Source of the DNA: Bacteroidales bacterium
GTDB taxonomy: Bacteria > Bacteroidota > Bacteroidia > Bacteroidales > P3
Assembly (NCBI GenBank): GCA_017962615.1
Contig: JAGCUZ010000025.1
Location: 1-41,373, forward strand
Reading direction: 5' to 3'
DNA: 41,373 bases
Part shown: positions 33,048 through 41,328 of the stretch, one piece after another
How positions within the stretch are numbered: position 1 is the first letter of the stretch
How the letters are laid out: each line of letters starts with the position of its first letter
Notes under the pieces: generated by a model
Told to the model about the DNA's origin: nothing
What the model saw: the letters and a program-made list of their open reading frames with translations, nothing else
Databases searched by the model: none
Position numbers and translations under genes: made by a program

Positions 33048-34247
33048 ATGAAAAGAACACTTATCGGATTGTTGGCATTAGCCGCGCTGCTGCTTACAGG
33101 CAGCACCGTAATGGCACAGGGAACCACAACCATACCCATCAACACCATAGGCACCTTGAACGAGGCCTTGACGGGAACGAGCAGCCTGTTCCGCTGGCAG
33201 GACGCCTACTGGTCGGCCAACGACCATGGCACGCTGGTGTTTTACAATATCGACACCACGACGGCCGCGACCATTGGCACACTGCCTACCTCATTAGAAA
33301 TCAACGATGTTGAAGATATAGCGCAGGACGAGACCTATCTGTATCTTGGCGACTTCGGCAACAATATGGGCAGCCGTACCGACCTGCGCATACTGCGCCT
33401 CAGCAAGTCGTCGCTCATAGATGGCCAGCCCGTCGTCGACACCATATTCTTCTCCTTCGCCGACCAGACCAACTTCACCTACGAAAACATGGAGACCGAC
33501 TACGACTGCGAGGCGATGGCATGCCTCGGCGACACACTGTATCTGTTCTCCAAACAATGGACCACGAAAGGCACCACATGCTACGCCGTCCCTAAAGAGC
33601 CCGGCACCTATGTGGCACAACCACGCGGCACGGCCATGGTCAACGGCTATGTGACCGGTGCCTGCCTGCTGGCCGACAAACGGTTGCTGCTGCTGTGCGG
33701 CTACGACGGAACGCTGACACCTTTTATCTATATGTGCTACGATTTCCAAGGTGCCAACTTCTTCGGCGCACAGAAACGTAAAGTCGTCGTCGATCAGATG
33801 GGCTTGCAGGTGGAAGGCATTTCTACAGCCAACGGCCTCAACGTGTACCTCACCAACGAGCGCTTCTCGTACAGCTCGTATATCACCGTAGCGCAAAAGT
33901 TCCATTCGGTCGACCTCACCGATTTCCTGGGCGACTATCTGAATCCTGACGAGGAGAGCATCGAAGCGGCTTTGGCCCAGCAAAGCACTGTACAGATCTA
34001 CCCCAACCCAACAACCGACCGCGTCACAGTGCGCAACCTCGCAGCATTGCAAGGCGTAGCCAACGGCTCGGTGTTGCAGCTCTGCGATGCCAGCGGCCGC
34101 GTGATAAGCCGCCATCAACTCACCGACAGCACCATAGCCCACGGGCTGACGCTGTCGCTCAACGGCCAGCCCACCGGCGCCTACCAGCTCAGCATCACCA
34201 CCGACCAAGGCCGCGTCTGGACCTTCCCCTTCGTCAAAGCCCAATAG
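33048..34247 (+). CDS. Type IX secretion system cargo protein (type A sorting domain)
   Basis: A 399-residue secreted protein. The signal peptide MKRTLIGLLALAALLLTGSTVMAQ ends at MAQ. Residues about 30-310 look like a beta-propeller-type domain of unknown function (EDIAQDETYLYLGDFGNN, YDCEAMACLGDTLYLFSKQW, GYVTGACLLADKRLLLLCGYDG). The last 80 residues form a type A T9SS C-terminal domain (VQIYPNPTTDRVTVRN, LQLCDASGRVISRHQL, GQPTGAYQLSI, FPFVKAQ). The protein should be exported through the Sec and type IX systems and released or anchored after CTD removal. It follows clpC after a CTAG-rich dyad and ends at a strong terminator. Confidence 0.88.
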   Translation: MKRTLIGLLALAALLLTGSTVMAQGTTTIPINTIGTLNEALTGTSSLFRWQDAYWSANDHGTLVFYNIDTTTAATIGTLPTSLEINDVEDIAQDETYLYLGDFGNNMGSRTDLRILRLSKSSLIDGQPVVDTIFFSFADQTNFTYENMETDYDCEAMACLGDTLYLFSKQWTTKGTTCYAVPKEPGTYVAQPRGTAMVNGYVTGACLLADKRLLLLCGYDGTLTPFIYMCYDFQGANFFGAQKRKVVVDQMGLQVEGISTANGLNVYLTNERFSYSSYITVAQKFHSVDLTDFLGDYLNPDEESIEAALAQQSTVQIYPNPTTDRVTVRNLAALQGVANGSVLQLCDASGRVISRHQLTDSTIAHGLTLSLNGQPTGAYQLSITTDQGRVWTFPFVKAQ

Positions 34248-34269
34248 CCCCCACTCTGATATAATATGC

Positions 34270-34307
34270 AAATAGAAATGCGTGCCGCAAGGTACGCATT
34301 TCTATTT
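34270..34307. terminator. Terminator of T9SS cargo gene
   Basis: AAATAGAAATGCGTGCC pairs with GGTACGCATTTCTATTT around GCAA, a 17-bp stem with one mismatch. Its inner part (GCGTGCC/GGTACGC) resembles the solitary hairpins at 9778 and 41233. A MITE-like element starts 2 nt beyond it. Confidence 0.85.
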
Positions 34308-34308
34308 A

Positions 34309-34470
34309 GAAACTGTTTAAATTTGATTGATGAGATTTATTAAGCATATGGGCGAGCAGATTTTTCTTCTTCTTGAAGGCGCAATGGGGTTCCATTGTAA
34401 CTGAAAGAAGGAGGAAAAGATGCCGTTCAGATGCTTCAAGAAAGACATTGAATTAAATTTAAACAGTTTC
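34309..34470. mobile_element. MITE-like element, copy 2
   Basis: A 162-bp element with ends GAAACTGTTTAAATTTGATT and, on the other strand, GAAACTGTTTAAATTTAATT, differing at one position. TTA flanks both sides (34306-34308 and 34471-34473). It shares TGATGAGATTTATT and GGCGCAATGGGGTTCCATTG with the copy at 4298-4495 but lacks that copy's internal hairpin block. It encodes no protein and lies between two convergent genes. Confidence 0.78.
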
Positions 34471-34487
34471 TTATTGGCAATAGGCAT

Positions 34488-34511
34488 AAAAAGCCTTCCG
34501 CTGCGGCTTTT
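34488..34511 (-). terminator. Terminator of the porin gene
   Basis: On the minus strand AAAAGCC-GCAGCGGAA-GGCTTTTT forms a 7-bp stem with a T-run and begins within the stop codon of the porin gene. Confidence 0.7.
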
Positions 34512-36699
34512 AATCGAAGAATTTCCACACGAGGCCCCAGTAGACGGCGAGGTCCTGGCCTGGGTAGTGCGGCAGCAGCATATAGCTCGGCTCGGCTTCG
34601 AGGGGGGCGTTGAAATGGGACACCTTGAGGTAGATGGTGGCGCGCTTCACCTGCAACGACACAAAGGCATCAGCCCACAAGTAGTTGCCCACCGTGACAT
34701 CCTGCTGGCGATAGAAGGCCCCGACCACGGGATTGTAGGCCATGGCGTGGTAGGCGGTATGATAGCGCACGTCGACGCCCGTCTGTGCGTGCAAAGCCTT
34801 CTTGAACAGGTGCATGTCGGCGTAGAACGAGTTCTTGGTGGCAAACAATGGTACCTCGACCACCTGCCTGTCGCTCGAATACTGAAGCAGGTGGTGCATG
34901 TCGTAGTGGAACCAGCCCCACGAGAGCCGCCACTGCAACTCGGCCTGCATCAGGTAGCCGGTATTGGCGATCTGCTGCACCGACATGTCGGGAAGGAAAT
35001 GCACCGCGTTGCCTATGCGCGAAGCCGTGAGCGATAAGGCGAAGCCTGCCGTGTCGGCCACACGGCACGATAGCCACGACGTGGCAATCTTGCGCAAATC
35101 GTTGTCCCATCGATAGTTGTTGGCATCGTAGTGGTAATATATGTAATCGGCTGCCGCGACATTGTGCACTGCGTCGACCGACACATCGAAGCGCCGCTTG
35201 AAGAGTGTGGCGGCTATGTCGAGAGCGGCATCGACGCGCGTGTTGCCTGCAAGGTAGTTGTCGGCAATGGTCGTGGTGGCGTTGACCTTCAGCGAGGCGT
35301 CGCCTGCCAACGCCAAGCCCAGCGAGGCGAAGGGCGACAGGGATGCGAAGGTGTAGCGGTCGTCCTGCATGGCAAGGCGTGCCACCTGCGGCTTCATACC
35401 CACGGCAAGCGTGAGGGGTGTGCGGAAACGGTACTGCGGATAGGCGTCGTTGGTCCAGAAGAGCGATGCTTCGACGGTGTGCGCCACCGCCGAGTCGTAG
35501 GTCTCCACCCCGTCGTAATAGAACACCGGATAGAAGGTGTTGCCGGCAATGTTGCGGTCGCTGTAGTTGCGCTTTGAGCGCAGGTAGGATATGTCGCACG
35601 AGATGACGCCCAGGTTGAAGATGCTCGGCGTGCCGGGCCATACGGTGTCGTACACGGTCACGGTGTCGAGCTTCACCGAGTCGCCATGCTGCTCGGCGGC
35701 GACAAACACCGAGTCGCGCTGACGCGGCATAGGCACTTGACGCACAAAGTTATAGCTCTGCCGCACGAAGGCCTCGAAGGTGCGCTGCCGTGAATAGGCG
35801 TTGTAGAGGTTCACAACCATGCCGGCGCGATTGGTCTGCTGGTTAAGCAGGAACGACGCGTCGTCGGCTATGCCGCCGTTCTCGGCCGTGGTGAACTGCT
35901 GCCGGATGACGGCCGACCACAGCTGATAGCGGCTGTCGGCGGAATAATAGTTGGTGTTGATGTCGAACTGGTGGTTGTCGACATTGCCGTTGGTATAGAC
36001 CCCGTCGAGGCTCACCAGGTTGTAGTTGAACGCCACGTTCCAACGCTGCGCAACGTTCTGCGAATGAGTCACCCCTACCCTGTATTCCTTGTTGAGCGAA
36101 CTGCCGTAGGCAAGGCTGGTGAAAGGCCTCTGCACCTGGTAGAAGTTGATGTTGCGGTGGTCTTTTACGAGGGCCTCGAAGAGTTCGGGGCGGAACGAGA
36201 ACGAGGCAGCACCTTGCGGCACCTTCGACAGCGATATATGCTGCTGCCCTATGCTGCCGCGGCTGAGGTAGAAAGGGCCGACGACACGGTCGATGGGGTC
36301 GACAAACTCGGCCTCGGTGGGGTCGAGCGACGGGTTATCTATATGATATATACGCACTTTAGCGGGCTCCACGTGGAAGTGGAACACCTGCCGCCGCAGC
36401 ACCGAGTCGGCCTCCTCGTGGTGGTTGAAGTCTATGCCCTTGGGCATTCCCGCCGTTGTGTCGGTCTCCGACTGGGTTGTGGCCGGCGCGTTGCCCGTGC
36501 GATTATTGTTATTGTTGTTGCGTGTAGAAATGGTCGTCGGCACCTTGGTGGTGACGGTGGTGCCCGTCGTCAACACGCTCTGGGCACGCAGCACATGGCA
36601 CGGCAGCAGCAGCGACAGCACCACCGCTGTGCACCCAAGTATTCCCCGCCTTGCGGCGGAAACACAAACTTCTACCGATGCTTTAATACAACCCGACAA
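34510..36699 (-). CDS. Putative outer-membrane porin (Bacteroidota family)
   Basis: A 729-residue outer-membrane barrel of the Bacteroidota putative-porin family. The N-terminus has a signal-peptide-like segment (AVVLSLLLPCHVLRAQS), then a low-complexity region with six consecutive Asn encoded by a GTT/ATT-type trinucleotide run, then the conserved segment FHFHVEPAKVRIYHIDNPSLDPTEAEFVDPIDRVVGPFYLSRGSIGQ. Many aromatic-rich strands follow, and the chain ends WGLVWKFFD, with a near-terminal aromatic pair. The start used is TTG at 36699, 22 nt after the trxB stop; there is no in-frame ATG nearby and a downstream GTG is also possible. The gene is probably the last of the panD-to-porin operon. Confidence 0.85.
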   Translation of the reverse strand: MSGCIKASVEVCVSAARRGILGCTAVVLSLLLPCHVLRAQSVLTTGTTVTTKVPTTISTRNNNNNNRTGNAPATTQSETDTTAGMPKGIDFNHHEEADSVLRRQVFHFHVEPAKVRIYHIDNPSLDPTEAEFVDPIDRVVGPFYLSRGSIGQQHISLSKVPQGAASFSFRPELFEALVKDHRNINFYQVQRPFTSLAYGSSLNKEYRVGVTHSQNVAQRWNVAFNYNLVSLDGVYTNGNVDNHQFDINTNYYSADSRYQLWSAVIRQQFTTAENGGIADDASFLLNQQTNRAGMVVNLYNAYSRQRTFEAFVRQSYNFVRQVPMPRQRDSVFVAAEQHGDSVKLDTVTVYDTVWPGTPSIFNLGVISCDISYLRSKRNYSDRNIAGNTFYPVFYYDGVETYDSAVAHTVEASLFWTNDAYPQYRFRTPLTLAVGMKPQVARLAMQDDRYTFASLSPFASLGLALAGDASLKVNATTTIADNYLAGNTRVDAALDIAATLFKRRFDVSVDAVHNVAAADYIYYHYDANNYRWDNDLRKIATSWLSCRVADTAGFALSLTASRIGNAVHFLPDMSVQQIANTGYLMQAELQWRLSWGWFHYDMHHLLQYSSDRQVVEVPLFATKNSFYADMHLFKKALHAQTGVDVRYHTAYHAMAYNPVVGAFYRQQDVTVGNYLWADAFVSLQVKRATIYLKVSHFNAPLEAEPSYMLLPHYPGQDLAVYWGLVWKFFD

Positions 36700-36721
36700 C
36701 GTACTGAATATTATCTATCTA

Positions 36722-37654
36722 TCAAGACTGAGCTTGAAGAAATCTTTCCACATCCATGGCGGCGATGCAACCTCTGCCGGCCGCCACGATGGCCTGACGG
36801 TAGTTGGGGTCGCACACGTCGCCCGCGGCGAATACCCCCGGCACGCTGGTGGCGCAGCTCGGATGCTTCACCACGATGTAGCCCTGCTCGTCGAGTTCCA
36901 GCTGGCCGCGGAATAGGTCGGTGCTAGGCTTGTGACCTATGGCGATGAATACGCCCGACACGTCGATGTGCTCCACGGCGCCGGTCTTGACGTTCTCTAT
37001 GTCGGCGCCGGTCACCCCGTCGAGGTCGGTGCCGGTAATCTCTTTCACGCGGCTGTCCCACAGCATCTGTATCTTGGGATGCGTGAGCACCTTATGCTGC
37101 ATGGCCTTGGAGGCGCGCAGCTCGTCGCGACGGTGCACGAGGTACACCTTGCTGCAGAGGCCAGCAAGGTAGCAGGCCTCCTCGCAGGCGGTGTCGCCGC
37201 CGCCCACAACTATCACATCCTGATTCTTATAGAAATAGCCGTCGCATGTGGCGCACGCCGACACGCCCTGACCGTAGAAATGCTTCTCGCTGTCGAGTCC
37301 CAGCCACCGTGCCGACGCTCCCGTCGCCACGATAATGGTGTCGGCCATCACCACGTCGCCCTTGTCGTCGACGCAGCGGAAAGGACGCGCCGACAGGTCT
37401 ACCTTGGCAATGCCTCCCTGTACCACCTTGAGCCCGAAGCGGAGGGCCTGACGCTTCAAATCCTCCATCATCGCCGTTCCGGCAACGCCGTCGGGGTAGC
37501 CTGGAAAGTTCTCTATCTCAGTGGTTATCGTCAGCTGGCCTCCCGGCTGGATGCCTTCGTAAAGCACGGGGCCAAGGTCGGCACGACCGGCGTAGATGCC
37601 CGCCGTGTAGCCCGCGGGGCCCGACCCTAAAATCAAGCAACGTGTTGTAGTCAT
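36722..37654 (-). CDS. trxB: Thioredoxin-disulfide reductase
   Basis: A 310-residue FAD/NADPH enzyme that reduces thioredoxin in the cytoplasm. The FAD-binding motif LILGSGPAGYTAGIYAGRA is at the N-terminus. The redox centre CATC is at 134-137, followed by the NADPH motif VIVVGGGDTACEEACYLAGL and the C-terminal FAD motif GVFAAGDVCDPNYRQAIVAAGRGCIAA. The length is typical of the low-molecular-weight class. It sits between an outer-membrane barrel gene (20 nt upstream) and the porin gene (22 nt downstream) on the same strand. Confidence 0.97.
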   Translation of the reverse strand: MTTTRCLILGSGPAGYTAGIYAGRADLGPVLYEGIQPGGQLTITTEIENFPGYPDGVAGTAMMEDLKRQALRFGLKVVQGGIAKVDLSARPFRCVDDKGDVVMADTIIVATGASARWLGLDSEKHFYGQGVSACATCDGYFYKNQDVIVVGGGDTACEEACYLAGLCSKVYLVHRRDELRASKAMQHKVLTHPKIQMLWDSRVKEITGTDLDGVTGADIENVKTGAVEHIDVSGVFIAIGHKPSTDLFRGQLELDEQGYIVVKHPSCATSVPGVFAAGDVCDPNYRQAIVAAGRGCIAAMDVERFLQAQS

Positions 37655-37673
37655 TATTTAATTGAATTATATA

Positions 37674-38276
37674 TTACAATGTGTATGAGAGTCCTGCGGT
37701 GATAAACCTGTTAAACTGCCCCGAGTTGCCGTACACGAGCACATACGTGCCCGACTGCGACTTGGCTATGTTGACCATCGACCGGCTGTAGCGGCAAAAC
37801 ACTGCCATGTGGTCCGACCAGCGGTACGACAGTTCGGCGCAGACGGGCAGGGCGTCGAAACGACGGTAGTTGCGCGACTGCGTGGGTTCGTACTCGCCGC
37901 TTGTCGACACATGCGCCTTGGCCAGTATGCCCGGGGCGATACCCGCGCCGAGACGCAGGCGGCCCTCGTTGAAGCCGTAGGTGAGCATCATCGGCACCTC
38001 TACATACGTGAGCGATATTGTGCGGTCTATCTTATTGACATACGACCCTTTATTGGTCAAGTTGAACTCCACCATCATACGCCAGTTGCCGCCAACGGTG
38101 AAGGTGCTGTTTATGCCCGCCTGATAGCCTAACTTGTTGTACGGGCCCGAGTTGTCGCCGTCAATCTGGCACATGGTAACGCCGCCGCGCAGCGAGACAT
38201 CGAAGATGTCCTGCGCCTGAACGGCCGACGCGATGCCGGCAAGCACGAAGAGCGCAGCAAAACAGATATGTTTCAT
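37674..38276 (-). CDS. Outer-membrane beta-barrel protein (porin family)
   Basis: A 200-residue protein with signal peptide MKHICFAALFVLAGIASAVQAQ. The mature chain begins DIFDVSLRGGVTMCQIDGDNSG, a typical opening of the Bacteroidota outer-membrane beta-barrel family. Strands alternate to the C-terminal end FITAGLSYTL. The start overlaps the rfaE2 stop by ATGA, so translation is coupled. Partner and function are unknown. Confidence 0.85.
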   Translation of the reverse strand: MKHICFAALFVLAGIASAVQAQDIFDVSLRGGVTMCQIDGDNSGPYNKLGYQAGINSTFTVGGNWRMMVEFNLTNKGSYVNKIDRTISLTYVEVPMMLTYGFNEGRLRLGAGIAPGILAKAHVSTSGEYEPTQSRNYRRFDALPVCAELSYRWSDHMAVFCRYSRSMVNIAKSQSGTYVLVYGNSGQFNRFITAGLSYTL

Positions 38277-38755
38277 TTCTTTAACTTATTAATAATGTTA
38301 GTGGTTGAGAATCCCGGAATGAAGTCCAGCGCCACCACCCTGCCGCCACGGGCCTCCACGATGTCGTGTCCCACGATGGCACTCGGGTCGTAGTCGCCGC
38401 CTTTCACAAGCAGGTCGGGCTGCACGGCTTTTATAAGGTTATAAGGTGTATCTTCTTCGAACAGAACTACATAATCCACCGCCTCGAGCGATGCAAGCAT
38501 AAGCGCGCGCGAACGCTCGTCGTTGACGGGCCGTCCCTCCCCTTTCAGCCTGCGCACCGACGCGTCGCTGTTGAGTCCCACCACGAGCATGTCGGCCATG
38601 GAGCGGCTACGGGCAAGGTAGTTCAGGTGCCCCTGGTGCAGGATGTCGAAGCAGCCGTTGGTGAACGCCACACAGCGCGGACGCGCCACGGCAAGACGCC
38701 CTGCAAGGTCGTCGGCCGTCACTATCTTCGCCTCTATCTTACTCCACAACTGCAT
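38273..38755 (-). CDS. rfaE2: D-glycero-beta-D-manno-heptose 1-phosphate adenylyltransferase
   Basis: A 160-residue nucleotidyltransferase that activates heptose 1-phosphate with ATP to ADP-heptose for lipopolysaccharide core. The nucleotidyltransferase motif is VAFTNGCFDILHQGHLNYL. Further family motifs are VVGLNSDASVRRLKGEGRPVNDE, LLVKGGDYDP and the C-terminal GFSTTNIINKLKK. It is the stand-alone second domain of HldE; the kinase domain is not present here. It overlaps the flippase-like gene by 17 nt at its start and the barrel gene by 4 nt at its stop. Confidence 0.94.
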   Translation of the reverse strand: MQLWSKIEAKIVTADDLAGRLAVARPRCVAFTNGCFDILHQGHLNYLARSRSMADMLVVGLNSDASVRRLKGEGRPVNDERSRALMLASLEAVDYVVLFEEDTPYNLIKAVQPDLLVKGGDYDPSAIVGHDIVEARGGRVVALDFIPGFSTTNIINKLKK

Positions 38756-39782
38756 CTTTCGACTTTCTTTTGGCTATTGAGAAATAAATCATGAACAGCA
38801 TTCCCACGGCAATCACCACTGCCTGCTGTGCCCCCCAGAGGAGCCATCCGCAGGCCAGTCCCGCCGCCTTGGGCACGGCATACACCGCCAGCGCCATTTG
38901 CACCAGCACGGGATACACGCCTATGCCGCCCTGCGAGAACATCATGCCCACCGAGCCGAGGAAATAGAGCAGGAACGCGGCGTTGAAGCCCAGTCCCGAA
39001 GTCTCCGGGAAGGCCTGCATCATAACCAGGCCGCCCAGGATATAGAAGCCGTATATCAAGGCGCTGTACACGAAATACAGCACCGCCGAGCGCCGGTCGA
39101 GGTGCAGAATGCTCTTGACGCCGTCAAGCATGCCGCGCAGCAGTTTGTCTATGCGGCTGAAGAACGCATATTTCAGCAAACGCCTGTAAAGCAGCTTGTA
39201 AAGAGCCACGGTGATAACGACTGCAGCCACTATCGCCGCTATCACCACCGTCGTCGACGGCAGCGAATCGGCCTTGGCCGACAGCCCTTCGAACACCCAT
39301 TCCCTGATGTCCCCCACTATCAGCAGCGTGCCCACAAGTATTATCAACGCGTTGAGAACCACGTCGGTGATGCGTTCCGTGATGACCGTGCCCAGCGACT
39401 TCTCCACGGCTATGCCGTCGCTGGTGCGCAGCACGGCGCAGCGCAGCACCTCGCCCAGGCGCGGAAAGGCCATGTTGGCCATATAAGCCACCACCACCGC
39501 CCCGAAGGTCGGCAGCAGCCTCGGCTCGCGTCCAAGCGGCTTGTAGAGCAGCCGCCAGCGCAGCGTCCTTACGAAATGGCTCGCCAGGCACACCGCCATG
39601 GTCACCGCCACCCAGGCATAGTCGGCGCTCTTGAACGACGCCCATATCTCCTGCTTCTGCTCCGGCGGCAGCTTGAGCAGGAACCAATAGATGAACAGGA
39701 AGCCTATGGCAATGAAAACGACAAACTTAAGAATATCGCCCCAGCGTTTCCCTTTCTGCTGTCTGGAGAGCGTGTCGGCCAT
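38739..39782 (-). CDS. Flippase-like integral membrane protein (LPG synthase TM family)
   Basis: A 347-residue polytopic membrane protein of the lysylphosphatidylglycerol-synthase transmembrane (UPF0104) family, without the soluble aminoacyl-transfer domain. About seven to eight membrane segments are visible, for example FVVFIAIGFLFIYWFLL, VAVTMAVCLASHF, ALIILVGTLLIVG, VVIAAIVAAVVITVAL and AVVIAVGMLFMIYF. The family motifs RTLRWRLLYKPLG, MANMAFPRLGEVLRCAVL and FSQGGIGVYPVL are present. Members are thought to flip lipids or lipid-linked sugars. The ATG at 39782 is used; a GTG at 39791 overlapping the panD stop is an alternative. It lies between panD and rfaE2. Confidence 0.9.
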   Translation of the reverse strand: MADTLSRQQKGKRWGDILKFVVFIAIGFLFIYWFLLKLPPEQKQEIWASFKSADYAWVAVTMAVCLASHFVRTLRWRLLYKPLGREPRLLPTFGAVVVAYMANMAFPRLGEVLRCAVLRTSDGIAVEKSLGTVITERITDVVLNALIILVGTLLIVGDIREWVFEGLSAKADSLPSTTVVIAAIVAAVVITVALYKLLYRRLLKYAFFSRIDKLLRGMLDGVKSILHLDRRSAVLYFVYSALIYGFYILGGLVMMQAFPETSGLGFNAAFLLYFLGSVGMMFSQGGIGVYPVLVQMALAVYAVPKAAGLACGWLLWGAQQAVVIAVGMLFMIYFSIAKRKSKDAVVE

Positions 39783-39787
39783 ATTCG

Positions 39788-40132
39788 TCACACCAGATGG
39801 TTGTTTTTGGGGAATATGACCGTGGGAGTCCAGCGCTTGGCCTCTTCAAAATCCATAGAGGCATACGAGGCAATGATTATCAGGTCGCCCACCTTCACCT
39901 TGTGCGCGGCGGCGCCGTTGATGCCCACCACGCCCGTTCCACGGTCGCCCTTGATGGCATAAGTGCTCAGACGCTCGCCGTTGGTTATGTTGTATATATC
40001 CACCCGCTCGTTCTCAATCATGCCGGCAGCATCCATCAAATCCTCGTCGATGGTGATGCTTCCTATATATTCAAGGTCAGCCTCGGTAACGGTAACTCTA
40101 TGTATTTTAGACTTTAGGACTTCAACAAACAT
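39788..40132 (-). CDS. panD: Aspartate 1-decarboxylase
   Basis: A 114-residue pyruvoyl enzyme making beta-alanine for pantothenate. The self-cleavage site is Gly24-Ser25 in EYIGSITID, exactly at the family position when the start is the ATG at 40132. An in-frame TTG at 40150 would overlap the promoter box and is rejected. Other motifs are [41 protein letters not shown]. It heads the minus-strand run panD, flippase-like gene, rfaE2, barrel gene, trxB, porin gene. No panC is adjacent; the upstream region holds repeats. Confidence 0.96.
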   Translation of the reverse strand: MFVEVLKSKIHRVTVTEADLEYIGSITIDEDLMDAAGMIENERVDIYNITNGERLSTYAIKGDRGTGVVGINGAAAHKVKVGDLIIIASYASMDFEEAKRWTPTVIFPKNNHLV

Positions 40133-40147
40133 CGTATTATTTTTTTG

Positions 40148-40155
40148 CAAAGATA
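40148..40155 (-). promoter_or_regulatory. Promoter of the panD operon, -7 box
   Basis: Minus-strand TATCTTTG matches TAnnTTTG, 15 nt upstream of the panD ATG. The leader would be about 10 nt. Confidence 0.65.
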
Positions 40156-40218
40156 CGCTTTTTCTATAAATTATCCGTATCTAATAATAGATTTATATAA
40201 ATACTAGATTCTTTACCT

Positions 40219-40278
40219 AAAAGTCCCGGAGGGACTTACTCTCAATAACCCCTGACTAAACGAAGTGCAGTCTGGGGT
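40219..40278 (-). repeat. Two-hairpin intergenic element, copy C
   Basis: On the minus strand the first module is CCCCAGACTGCACTTCG...TTAGTCAGGGG followed by TTATTGAGAG. The second module is AAGTCCC-TCC-GGGACTT (plus coordinates 40221-40237), a 7-bp perfect stem with loop TCC. Confidence 0.75.
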
Positions 40279-40311
40279 ACTGGAAACCAAAGATATCTAT
40301 GCGTCTCGGTG

Positions 40312-40353
40312 TGAAGAAACATCCAGTGGATGTTTCGATAGCGCAGCGGAGAA
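40312..40353 (+). repeat. Hairpin plus conserved tail, relative of the MITE-internal block
   Basis: GAAACATCC-AGT-GGATGTTTC forms a 9-bp perfect stem, followed by GATAGCGCAGCGGAGAA. It matches 4347-4386 in loop, tail and preceding TGAAGAAA, while the outer stem differs by compensating changes. Confidence 0.7.
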
Positions 40354-40384
40354 TTGGCGCACGATATAATTCAAGTATAACATT

Positions 40385-40876
40385 TTAGAAGAATATAAAA
40401 ACAAGCAGCAACAGCACAAGGCCCACATACAGTATTATCTTGCCCGCCGACACGGGACGCATATAGTCGGGGTCGTCGAAGTCGAAGCGCCGCCCTATGC
40501 GCCGCCTCTTGGCCGGTTTCTCGTAGCTCTGGCCCTGCCCATTGGCGGCCTCCCCGTCGGCGCCGAGGCGCGAAGTGTAATGAAACTGAGGCTTCTCACG
40601 GCGGCGGAACAGGTCTTTCCACGACAGCTGCGCGCTGCGCTGCCTATTCCGGCTATCAATCTCACGCACCCTCTTCTGGAAATACTCCAAGTCGGCACCG
40701 CCTTCAGCCGACTCCTTTTCGGCGGCGGCAGCGGGCGCAGGTTCGTTCTTTGCCTCATCCTCCGACTGTTGTGCCGCATATATTTTCTTTCTGCGCTCCA
40801 AGTCCTCAAGCTCAGGGTCGTATGTGCGCGGTATGTAGTGGAACTGACGCGGCTGTGGTGTATAAAGCATTGGCAT
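40385..40876 (-). CDS. Small C-terminally membrane-anchored protein, unknown function
   Basis: A 163-residue protein. It opens with MPMLYTPQPRQFHYIPRTYDPELEDLERRKKIY, a motif seen in conserved hypothetical proteins of Bacteroidales. An acidic/alanine-rich linker (APAAAAEKESAEGGADLEYF), basic stretches (KRRRIGRRFDFDDPDYM) and a single C-terminal membrane helix (AGKIILYVGLVLLLLVFIFF) follow. The topology is probably tail-anchored with a cytoplasmic head. The PRQFHY phrase recurs weakly as KPQFHYTSR near residue 100. The start is either ATG 40876 or 40870; a TTG at 40885 is less likely. No function can be assigned. Confidence 0.75.
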   Translation of the reverse strand: MPMLYTPQPRQFHYIPRTYDPELEDLERRKKIYAAQQSEDEAKNEPAPAAAAEKESAEGGADLEYFQKRVREIDSRNRQRSAQLSWKDLFRRREKPQFHYTSRLGADGEAANGQGQSYEKPAKRRRIGRRFDFDDPDYMRPVSAGKIILYVGLVLLLLVFIFF

Positions 40877-41046
40877 AGCTGTCAAGAAATATATTTGATA
40901 GTTTCAAACCAGTTTTCCATAAGAACGCCCGTTTCGCAATAATATTGTATGCCCCCGACACCAATCCATATAATGCCCTATTCACGACCAATCCATACAC
41001 AAGCCGCACCCCTATCCCACCCTTCTCCCGACCGGTCTTCACCCCC

Positions 41047-41143
41047 GTTTCAACCTAAACAAATAGTACATTTATAGAACATAAGGAGTACATAAGGAGT
41101 TGGTCCGACCAACTCCTTATCAACTATATACTTACTCCTTATG
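41047..41143 (+). repeat. Dispersed palindromic element, copy 2
   Basis: ATAAGGAGTTGGTC (41092-41105) is perfectly complementary to 41107-41120 with one central C. An outer pair CATAAGGAG (41080-41088) and CTCCTTATG (41135-41143) extends the symmetry. The tail CTTATCAACTATATACTTA and the GTACATTTA block upstream match the copy at 3720-3830. Confidence 0.8.
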
Positions 41144-41232
41144 AAAAATTTGTCATTTTCGGCATTTCGACGCAATATTTGAAAGTCTTATGCGTTATGG
41201 GGTTGTTGTATGAATGACTGTTGTTTGAGAGC

Positions 41233-41249
41233 GCGTACCTCCGGCACGC
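41233..41249 (+). repeat. Solitary TCC-loop hairpin
   Basis: GCGTACC-TCC-GGCACGC, a 7-bp stem with one A-C mismatch, preceded by GAGAGC. It is nearly identical to the minus-strand hairpin at 9778-9794. Confidence 0.65.
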
Positions 41250-41270
41250 TGATGATGGATGAGGCTGCCA

Positions 41271-41328
41271 ATCCCCACACTGCGCTACGCTTGTGCGGGG
41301 TTATGGAGAGCACGTGCCGCTGGCACGC
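41271..41328 (+). repeat. Two-hairpin intergenic element, copy D
   Basis: First module CCCCACACTGCGC...TTGTGCGGGG followed by TTATGGAGAG. Second module CGTGCC-GCT-GGCACG (41313-41327), a 6-bp perfect stem with loop GCT. Confidence 0.75.
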